Origin: Massilia sp.
GTDB taxonomy: Bacteria > Pseudomonadota > Gammaproteobacteria > Burkholderiales > Burkholderiaceae_D
DNA: 6,790 nucleotides
Reading direction: 5' to 3'
Assembly: GCA_003520365.1 (NCBI GenBank)
Contig: DOUW01000306.1
Location: forward strand, 917-7,706
Position 1 is the first letter of the stretch; every line of letters starts with the position of its first letter. This document shows positions 1-6,790 of the stretch, piece after piece. Both the position numbers and the translations under genes were made by a program. Below the pieces are notes generated by a model. The model made no database searches, was not told the origin of the DNA, and was given only the letters and a program-made list of their open reading frames with translations.

Positions 1-54
1 GTGGGCGCCCCTGTGCCCACGCGTTCAACCAGCAGCAGCACAGCCGCGCACCGA

Positions 55-2225
<2,171 letters not shown>

Positions 2226-2261
2226 TCTGGTCAATTCTGGGAAAATGGGGGCTGGCAGCTT

Positions 2262-2303
2262 TACAATAGAGGCTGCAGCGCGTGCGGCGAACCCTCTATT
2301 TTA
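2262..2303. promoter_or_regulatory. Divergent queA/recG control region with facing -10-like boxes
   Basis: Between the two start codons lies an 8-bp perfect inverted repeat, aatagagg (2265-2272) and cctctatt (2293-2300), separated by 20 bp. Each arm overlaps a -10-like hexamer: TACAAT (2262-2267) reading toward recG and TAAAAT (2303-2298) reading toward queA. Extended to 12 bp (ttacaatagagg against gtaaaatagagg) the arms agree at 10 positions. Neither box has a good -35 hexamer at 17 bp. A second minus-strand option, TTCGCC-17 bp-TATTGT, overlaps the same segment. The repeat is seen directly; promoter function is inferred. Confidence 0.4.
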
Positions 2304-2331
2304 CGCTGATGCACGCCAACCTGCCGCATCT

Positions 2332-4392
2332 ATGCCCGCTTCCAAGACCACTTCCGCCCCGAAAACCACAGAAAGCAAGCTCGCCAAGCTCGGCCTGCGC
2401 AGCGACATGGACCTGGTCCTGCACCTGCCGATGCGCTACGAGGACGAGACCAAGATCGTGCCGATCCGCGAGGCCTGCCTGCGCGGCGGCCATGTGTCGC
2501 AGGTCGAGGGCGTGGTAACAAAAAACGAGATCGCCCTGAAACCGCGGCGCCAGCTGCTGGTCACGATCGCCGACGAGAGCGGCGACATCCTGCTGCGCTT
2601 CATGAATTTCTACGGCAGCCAGGTCAAGCAGCTGGCCGAAGGGGTGCGCGTGCGCGCCCGCACCGAGGTAAAGCACGGCTTCTTCGGGGCCGAGATGGTC
2701 CATCCGGTCTATAAAGTGGTCAACGAGGGCGCTCCGCTGCCGACCTCGCTCACGCCGGTCTACCCCTCGGGCGAAGGCCTGTCGCAGACTGTGCTGCGGC
2801 GCGCGATCGCCGATGCCATGCGGCGCGTCGACTGGGTCGACACCGTGCCGCCGAGCGTGCGCCGCAAGCTGGGCCTGGTCGACTTCGAGCCGGCCATCAA
2901 ACTCCTGCACTATCCGCCCAAGGACGCCGACGAATACGCGCTGATGGACAAGTCGCATCCGGCCTGGACGCGCGTGAAGTTCGACGAGCTGCTGGCGCAG
3001 CAGTTGTCGCTGAAACGGGCCCAGCGCGCCCGCCGCGACAAGGGCGCGCCGACCCTGCGCGCCGTGGGCGCGTTGTCCGAGGCATTCCTGCGCGCCCTGC
3101 CCTTCCAGCTCACCAATGCCCAGCAGCGCGTGGTGGAGGAAATCCGCGCCGACCTGCGCGAAGGTTATCCGATGCAGCGCCTGCTGCAGGGCGACGTCGG
3201 CAGCGGCAAGACGGTGGTCGCCGCGCTGGCGGCGGCGCAGGCGATCGACAGCGGCTACCAGGCGGCGCTGATGGCGCCGACCGAGATCCTGGCCGAGCAG
3301 CATTTCAGGAAGATCGCGGCCTGGATGGAGCCGCTCGGCGTGAAGGTCGCCTGGCTCACCGGCAGTCTCAAGAAGAAGGAAAAGGCGGCGGCCAGCGAGA
3401 TGGCCGAATCGGGCGAGGCGAACCTCGTGATCGGCACCCACGCCCTGATCCAGGACTCGGTGCAATTCGCGAAACTCGGCCTGGTGCTGGTCGACGAACA
3501 GCACCGCTTCGGCGTCGGCCAGCGCCTTACGCTGCGCAACAAGGGCAGCGACGGCCTGGTGCCGCACCAACTGATGATGTCGGCTACGCCGATCCCGCGC
3601 ACCCTGGCCATGACGTATTACGCCGATCTTGAGGTGTCGGTGATCGACGAGCTGCCGCCCGGCCGCACGCCGATCGTCACGCGCGCCATCGACCAGAACC
3701 GGCGCGATGAAGTCATCGAGCGCGTGCACGCGGCCGCGCTCGAAGGGCGCCAGGTCTACTGGGTCTGCCCGCTGATCGAGGAATCCGAGGCGCTGCAGCT
3801 GCAGACGGCGACCGAGACCTACGAAACCCTGGCCGAGGCCCTGCCCGATCTGCAGGTCGGCCTGGTGCATGGGCGCCTGAAGCCGGCCGAGAAGCAGGTG
3901 ATCATGGACGCCTTTGCCGCCGGCGAGGTGCACGTGCTGGTCGCGACCACCGTCATCGAGGTCGGCGTGGACGTGCCGAACGCTTCGCTGATGGTGATCG
4001 AGCACGCCGAGCGTTTCGGTTTGTCGCAGCTGCACCAGCTGCGCGGACGGGTCGGCCGCGGTTCGGCGGCCAGCGTCTGCCTGTTGCTGTATCAAAGCCC
4101 GCTCGGCCAGGTGGCCAAGCAGCGCCTGATGACGATGCGCGAGACCACCGACGGCTTCGAGATCGCGCGGCGCGACCTGGAGATCCGCGGGCCGGGCGAA
4201 TTCCTGGGCGCGCGCCAGTCGGGGCAGGCGATGCTGCGCTTTGCGGACCTGGAGACCGACCAGTGGCTGGTGGAAGATGCACGCGACGTGGCGGCGGCGC
4301 TGCTGGAGCGGGACAGTCCCGAGGCGATTGCCATCGTCGATGCGCACCTTGCGCGCTGGCTGGGTGGGCGCGAGGAATTCTTGAAGGTCTGA
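2332..4392 (+). CDS. recG: ATP-dependent DNA helicase RecG
   Basis: RecG is a superfamily 2 double-strand DNA translocase that reverses stalled forks and migrates Holliday junctions and R/D-loops. The 686-aa product is close to E. coli RecG (693 aa). The N-terminal wedge/OB domain covers roughly residues 10-240 (MRYEDET at 34-40; LVTIADESGDILLRFMNFY at 76-94). Helicase motifs follow in order: Walker A GDVGSGKT at 287-294, PTEILAEQH at 316-324, GTHAL at 368-372, DEQH box at 388-391, SATPIPRT at 417-424, TTVIEVGVDVPNA at 539-551 and QLRGRVGRG at 569-577. The C-terminal RecG motif FEIARRDLEIRGPGEFLGARQSG follows from 609. The ATG at 2332 is the first in-frame start candidate close to the conserved region. 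No clear Shine-Dalgarno precedes it. A second ATG at 2309 is out of frame. It runs divergently from queA and convergently to the VOC gene. Confidence 0.98.
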   Translation: MPASKTTSAPKTTESKLAKLGLRSDMDLVLHLPMRYEDETKIVPIREACLRGGHVSQVEGVVTKNEIALKPRRQLLVTIADESGDILLRFMNFYGSQVKQLAEGVRVRARTEVKHGFFGAEMVHPVYKVVNEGAPLPTSLTPVYPSGEGLSQTVLRRAIADAMRRVDWVDTVPPSVRRKLGLVDFEPAIKLLHYPPKDADEYALMDKSHPAWTRVKFDELLAQQLSLKRAQRARRDKGAPTLRAVGALSEAFLRALPFQLTNAQQRVVEEIRADLREGYPMQRLLQGDVGSGKTVVAALAAAQAIDSGYQAALMAPTEILAEQHFRKIAAWMEPLGVKVAWLTGSLKKKEKAAASEMAESGEANLVIGTHALIQDSVQFAKLGLVLVDEQHRFGVGQRLTLRNKGSDGLVPHQLMMSATPIPRTLAMTYYADLEVSVIDELPPGRTPIVTRAIDQNRRDEVIERVHAAALEGRQVYWVCPLIEESEALQLQTATETYETLAEALPDLQVGLVHGRLKPAEKQVIMDAFAAGEVHVLVATTVIEVGVDVPNASLMVIEHAERFGLSQLHQLRGRVGRGSAASVCLLLYQSPLGQVAKQRLMTMRETTDGFEIARRDLEIRGPGEFLGARQSGQAMLRFADLETDQWLVEDARDVAAALLERDSPEAIAIVDAHLARWLGGREEFLKV

Positions 4393-4430
4393 GGCAGCGC
4401 GCTGGTGTTGCCGTGATCTTGCGCGAAGTT

Positions 4431-4561
4431 CGTAGGGTGGACTCCTGAGTCCACGCTGTGCATCGGTTGAGCAACCGTACACATCATGAATACCGATACG
4501 CTCCGATCAAACGCCGTACCGCGTGGACACAGGTGCCTTGCGCGGCCCGGTCCACCCTACG
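4431..4561. repeat. REP pair 1 (inverted, BIME-like), 131 bp
   Basis: Two GTAG-headed palindromes face each other. The left one (4431-4456, plus orientation) starts cGTAGG and has 8-bp arms gtggactc (4437-4444) and gagtccac (4447-4454) with a 2-nt loop. The right one (4521-4561, minus orientation) ends in ctacg and has arms gtggac (4523-4528) and gtccac (4550-4555), with an unusually long 21-nt GC-rich loop. The outer ends form a perfect 12-bp terminal inverted repeat (4431-4442 and 4550-4561). The 64-bp middle holds acatcatgaataccgat, which recurs in pair 2. A 5' GTAG/GTGG tetranucleotide before a hairpin is the hallmark of REP sequences mobilised by RAYT (TnpA-REP) transposases. No RAYT gene lies in the window. 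Confidence 0.8.
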
Positions 4562-4565
4562 ACCT

Positions 4566-4669
4566 GATCGAACGCCGTACCGCGTGGGTTCGAGAACCCA
4601 CCCTACAGGACCGCGGTATGCGTAGGGTGGGTTCTTGAACCCACGCGGTAAACATCATGCATACCGACA
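4566..4669. repeat. REP pair 2 (tail-to-tail inverted), two half-elements
   Basis: A minus-oriented REP (4582-4606; arms gtgggttc 4584-4591 and gaacccac 4594-4601, ctac at 4603-4606) is followed by a plus-oriented REP (4621-4646; GTAG 4622-4625, arms 4627-4634 and 4637-4644). The two form a large inverted repeat: 4580-4606 against 4622-4648 matches at all but one of 27 positions, around a 15-nt spacer. The left flank (4566-4587) repeats 4505-4526 of pair 1 with one mismatch. The right flank acatcatgcataccgaca (4652-4669) repeats 4481-4498 with two mismatches. So this looks like an isolated right end plus an isolated left end of the same element as pair 1. The 298-bp gap between the convergent recG and VOC genes holds nothing else I can recognise. 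Confidence 0.75.
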
Positions 4670-4690
4670 GCCTGTCCGCGACGCGCCCGC

Positions 4691-5059
4691 TCACGCGCTG
4701 ATCGCGCTGGTAAACGTCAACCGGTTCCCGAACGGATCGGTCACCGCCATGTCCCGTGTCCCCCACGGCATCTCCTCGATGCCGGGCCGGACGTTGCCAT
4801 GGCCGCGCGCCGTCAGCTCGGCGTGGTAGGCGTCGATGTCGTCGGCTTCGATCCGCAGTCCCGCTCCCGAGCAGCAGTCGCCATGGTGTTCGCTCAGGTG
4901 CAGCACGCAGCTGCCGCGCGAGATTTGCAGGTAGAGCGGGAAGCCCGGCTCGAAGCGGTGTTCCCAGTCGACCTCGAAGCCGAGGAAATCCACGTAGAAT
5001 GCGCGCGCCTTTGCTTCGTCGAAGATGCGCAGGATGGGAGCGACCTTGCTCAGCGTCAT
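4691..5059 (-). CDS. VOC-family protein, glyoxalase/bleomycin-resistance fold
   Basis: This 122-aa protein is one vicinal-oxygen-chelate module pair. Such proteins usually act as dimers and either bind a metal (isomerase, dioxygenase) or sequester drugs. Visible family features are ILRIFDEAKARAFYVDFLGFEVDWEHRF at the N-terminus, LYLQISRG at 42-49, CVLHLSEHHGD at 51-61, GLRIEADDIDAYHAEL from 67, and the C-terminal MPWGTRDMAVTDPFGNRLTF (97-116). H54 and the C-terminal DPFGNRL strand sit where metal or substrate ligands lie in relatives. The doublet C62-C63 is less usual. The ATG is backed by GGAGG (plus-strand cctcc 5064-5068) with 4-nt spacing. It appears monocistronic, with repeats on both sides. 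The substrate cannot be told from sequence, so the name should stay at family level; a resistance role is possible but unsupported. Confidence 0.88.
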   Translation of the reverse strand: MTLSKVAPILRIFDEAKARAFYVDFLGFEVDWEHRFEPGFPLYLQISRGSCVLHLSEHHGDCCSGAGLRIEADDIDAYHAELTARGHGNVRPGIEEMPWGTRDMAVTDPFGNRLTFTSAISA

Positions 5060-5153
5060 TTAGCCTCCGATGAATGGGCCAGCCGCATGGTAAGACAATG
5101 CAGCCGCCATCCGGTTTCAGCCGTCGCGCCGGCGTCAGCGCTATCTCAAGCCT

Positions 5154-5255
5154 AGAGCCCTAACAGAACCTTCAGGGCAAGGCGCAGCGTCGAAGACAGT
5201 ACGCCTGTACGGCAAGACGATGCAACGCTGCCATGGAGGTTCTGTTAGGCGCTCT
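5154..5255. repeat. Palindromic interspersed repeat (MITE/REP-like), about 100 bp
   Basis: A perfect 13-bp terminal inverted repeat, cctaacagaacct (5159-5171) and aggttctgttagg (5237-5249), bounds a 91-bp unit. The outer stem continues after one bulged base through agagc (5154-5158) and gctct (5251-5255). Inside, gcagcgt (5184-5190) pairs with acgctgc (5225-5231), and gtac (5199-5202) with gtac (5207-5210) at the tip, so the whole unit can fold into one long imperfect hairpin. It has no GTAG head and shares no sequence with the repeats at 4431-4669, so it is a separate family. No target-site duplication is evident. It abuts the stop codon of the small secreted-protein gene and lies about 100 bp before the VOC start. 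Confidence 0.75.
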
Positions 5256-5599
5256 CAATCCACCCGCGTCAGTTCGACGCCGTCGACCGTCATTTTCCAC
5301 TTGTCGCCCTCGCGGTGCGGCGGCTTGCTGACGACAAAGGTCGAGCGCACGAAGCCCCAGCCGATGTCGAAGTTGTCGCCATTAAAACCCTGCAGGTCGA
5401 CACTGAGGTCCATGTTCTTGCCGGGCCGGTCGCGCTTGTACTTGATCTTGCCGTCCTTTGCCATCTGGATGCGCATGTCCTTGCCCTGCCAGTCGCCGAC
5501 ATAGGCCAGCTTGTCGGCGGGGACGGGAACGGGTTCGGCCTGGGCGGCAAGGGGCAGCAGGAAGGCGGCGGCAAGGAGGGTGGCGCGCAGGGCAGACAT
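5255..5599 (-). CDS. Small secreted (periplasmic) protein of unknown function
   Basis: I do not recognise a named family. The 114-aa product starts with a clear Sec signal peptide: MSALRATLL, a hydrophobic stretch AAAFLLPL, then AAQA, with likely cleavage after the AQA near residue 21. The mature part is about 93 aa, polar and rich in Lys/Asp, with a YVGDWQGKDMRIQMAKDG segment and a C-terminus ending MTVDGVELTRVD. It has no cysteine, so no lipobox and no disulfides. The short alternating strands (DWQGKDMRIQMAKDGKIKYKR, KWKMTVDGVEL) suggest a small beta-sheet domain; that is inference. The start at 5599 is favoured over an in-frame one 23 codons upstream because GGAG (plus-strand ctcc 5606-5609) sits 6 nt before it and the signal peptide begins there. 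It has its own promoter and appears monocistronic. Confidence 0.78.
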   Translation of the reverse strand: MSALRATLLAAAFLLPLAAQAEPVPVPADKLAYVGDWQGKDMRIQMAKDGKIKYKRDRPGKNMDLSVDLQGFNGDNFDIGWGFVRSTFVVSKPPHREGDKWKMTVDGVELTRVD

Positions 5600-5614
5600 G
5601 GAGGACTCCGGACA

Positions 5615-5636
5615 GGACAGGCATGGGAACCTGTCC
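5615..5636. promoter_or_regulatory. Operator-like inverted repeat at the predicted transcription start
   Basis: ggacagg (5615-5621) and cctgtcc (5630-5636) form a perfect 7-bp inverted repeat with an 8-bp spacer. The repeat begins directly next to the -10 hexamer (5637-5642) of the small secreted-protein gene and covers the predicted transcription start near 5630. A repressor dimer bound here would block the promoter; alternatively only one arm is transcribed and the symmetry is incidental. The half-site is repeated again as gacagg/gacag next to the ribosome site. No regulator gene is in view. Confidence 0.35.
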
Positions 5637-5665
5637 AGTATTCGGTCCTCCGATTTTCTTGTCAA
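5637..5665 (-). promoter_or_regulatory. Sigma-70-type promoter for the small secreted protein
   Basis: On the minus strand a perfect -35 hexamer TTGACA (plus 5660-5665) is followed after exactly 17 bp by AATACT (plus 5637-5642), which matches the -10 consensus at four of six positions. Transcription would start near 5630, about 30 nt before the ATG at 5599. It lies in the 94-bp gap after the oxidoreductase stop, so the small gene is likely transcribed independently of the genes upstream. This is the best-looking promoter in the window. Confidence 0.55.
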
Positions 5666-5693
5666 CATGCATACGCCGGACGGCGTTGCGAAT

Positions 5694-6686
5694 CTACACG
5701 GCGCGGTCGGCGTCGTAGACCAGCCCGATCTGGCGCCGGATCTCGTCCATCACTTTCAACAGCGCCAGCGTCTCGTCCTGGGTCATATCGGGACTTTCGA
5801 GCAGGCCCGCCTGGAAGCAGCGCTGGGCCTCGATCGCTTCGTGTACGTAGCCGTTGCCGAGGTAGGGCGTGTCGATCGTGCGCGTGCTGCCGTCGTCCAG
5901 CGCCACCGTCACCGAGCGGGCGCGGTGGAACATGGTGTTCATGCGCACGTGGCCGCGGGTGCCCGATACCGTCAATTCGCCCGGTGTGCGCGCCAGGAAG
6001 GAGCAACTGCAGACCGACATGCCGCCGCCTTCGTGCACCAAGGTGAAGCCGGTCTGGAGGTCGACGCCGGTCGGGCCCATCCGGGCTTGCGCCTGCACCG
6101 ACGCGACCGGCCCGAGCAGGCTGGCCGCGATCGACAGCGGATAGATGCCCAGGTCGAGCAGCGCGCCGCCGCCCAGCGCCGGATTGAAGACCCGGTGCTC
6201 GGGGCCGAAGTTGGCGGTGAAGCCGAAGTCGGCCACGACCTGGCTGACCTCGCCGATCTCGCCGGAAGCGATGATGCGTTTGACTTCGAGCAGGGACGGC
6301 AGGTAGCGCGTCCACATCGCCTCCATCAGGAACAGCTTGTTCGCACGCGCCAGCGCGACCACTTGCTCGGCCTCGCGCCGGTTCATCGTAAAGGCTTTTT
6401 CGACCAGGGCGCCCTTCCCGGCGCCCAGCACCAGCAGGGCATTCGCCGCGTGCTGCGGGTGGGGCGTAGCGATGTAGACCAGGTCGATGCCGTCGCTTGC
6501 CGCCAGCTCCTCGTAGGCGCCAAAGGCGGCAGCGGCGCCGAATTCGGCGGCGAAGGCCTCGGCCTTGTCGAGGCTGCGCGAAGCGACCGCCGCCAGCTGC
6601 GCACCGGGCACGTCGCGCAGGGCGGTGGCAAAGGCGCGCGCGATCTTGCCGGTGCCGAGAATGCCCCAGCGGACCTGGGCGCTCAT
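5694..6686 (-). CDS. Gfo/Idh/MocA-family NAD(P)-dependent oxidoreductase
   Basis: A cytoplasmic two-domain dehydrogenase of 330 aa, normal for the family. The N-terminal Rossmann domain (about 1-120) opens with RWGILGTGKIARAFATAL, where G8, G11 and G13 form the dinucleotide-binding loop. It continues with VASRSLDKAEAFAAEFG at 34-50 and VYIATPHPQHAANALLVLGAGK at 70-91. The catalytic lysine motif is E96-K97-A98, so the usual EKP proline is alanine. MEAMWTRYLP (121-130) and GGGALLDLGIYPLS (172-185) resemble the dihydrodiol/NADP-xylose dehydrogenase branch; D178 lies in the latter. The substrate is probably a sugar or cyclic diol, but this is inferred. The ATG at 6686 gives the expected Rossmann N-terminus. 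It overlaps the upstream stop as ATGA, implying coupled translation with the DUF3025 gene; its own ribosome site is weak (GGTGG). Confidence 0.93.
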   Translation of the reverse strand: MSAQVRWGILGTGKIARAFATALRDVPGAQLAAVASRSLDKAEAFAAEFGAAAAFGAYEELAASDGIDLVYIATPHPQHAANALLVLGAGKGALVEKAFTMNRREAEQVVALARANKLFLMEAMWTRYLPSLLEVKRIIASGEIGEVSQVVADFGFTANFGPEHRVFNPALGGGALLDLGIYPLSIAASLLGPVASVQAQARMGPTGVDLQTGFTLVHEGGGMSVCSCSFLARTPGELTVSGTRGHVRMNTMFHRARSVTVALDDGSTRTIDTPYLGNGYVHEAIEAQRCFQAGLLESPDMTQDETLALLKVMDEIRRQIGLVYDADRAV

Positions 6687-6790
6687 GGCGCCACCCGCTT
6701 GGGACGGAACACGCTCGTGTCGGCGTAGAAGGCGGCGTCCTGCTCCGGCCACCAGCCGGGCACGCCCAGCACCGGCAGCGGCGTGAAGCT
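6683..6790 (-). CDS. DUF3025-type protein, C-terminal fragment (cut by window edge)
   Basis: Only the last 35 codons are in the window. They read in frame from the right edge to a TGA at 6685-6683. The peptide contains FTPLPVLGVPGWWPEQ followed by AAFYADTSVFRPKR. The block PLPVLGVPGWWP...FY.D...FRP is what I recall as the typical end of DUF3025 proteins, a family of unknown function common in beta- and gammaproteobacteria. The stop overlaps the ATG of the downstream oxidoreductase (ATGA), so the two are likely one operon. Start, length and upstream domains cannot be seen. Confidence 0.75.
   Translation of the reverse strand, partial: SFTPLPVLGVPGWWPEQDAAFYADTSVFRPKRVAP

Noticed and set aside
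1..20. Small hairpin gtgggc...gcccac downstream of tgt
   Set aside because: Only 6-bp arms and no T-run on the minus strand within the window, and it touches the edge; not enough to call a terminator.
2232..2234. TTG start for queA
   Set aside because: The ATG nine bases later matches the conserved family N-terminus directly; the TTG adds three non-conserved residues and has no better ribosome site.
2309..2518. Short open frame starting at the ATG at 2309 ahead of and overlapping recG
   Set aside because: It runs in another frame into the recG N-terminus with an Arg/Cys/Ala-rich, non-protein-like translation; no ribosome site.
2296..4482. A 728-codon open frame antisense to recG
   Set aside because: Its product is a low-complexity run of Arg, Ala, His, Gln and Leu with no recognisable domain, and it lies opposite a complete RecG. 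It is the usual high-GC antisense shadow.
5673..5686. acgccg/cggcgt hairpin just after the oxidoreductase stop
   Set aside because: A 6-bp stem with a 2-nt loop and no following U-tract; too weak to call a terminator.
5511..6728. A 405-codon open frame antisense to the oxidoreductase and the small secreted-protein gene
   Set aside because: It spans two supported genes and a promoter on the other strand and shows no domain.

Overview
The window is about 6.8 kb of high-GC bacterial chromosome. Housekeeping protein sequences, codon use and repeat content suggest a betaproteobacterium of the Oxalobacteraceae (Massilia/Telluria/Janthinobacterium type). That placement is inferred from the look of the proteins, not from a search.

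Layout, left to right. The queA-tgt pair lies on the minus strand (55-2225) and encodes two consecutive-acting queuosine tRNA-modification enzymes. Reading away from it on the plus strand is recG (2332-4392), a branch-migration helicase for stalled forks and recombination intermediates. The 106-bp divergent intergenic region holds two facing -10-like boxes inside an inverted repeat. recG converges on a minus-strand VOC/glyoxalase-fold gene (4691-5059). The 298-bp gap between them is packed with four GTAG-headed hairpins of the REP class, in two inverted pairs. Upstream of the VOC gene is a second, unrelated palindromic repeat of about 100 bp (5154-5255). Then come a small secreted protein of unknown function with its own promoter and an operator-like inverted repeat (5255-5665), a Gfo/Idh/MocA-family oxidoreductase (5694-6686), and the last 35 codons of a DUF3025-type protein that overlaps the oxidoreductase start by ATGA and runs off the right edge.

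The genes fall into independent units: a tRNA-modification operon, recG, a lone VOC gene, a lone small periplasmic protein, and a two-gene coupled DUF3025-oxidoreductase unit. I see no rRNA, tRNA, CRISPR array, insertion sequence or phage gene, and no new multi-gene system. The parts that deserve a second look are the two non-coding repeat families, the divergent queA/recG control region, and the small secreted protein with its palindromic promoter.
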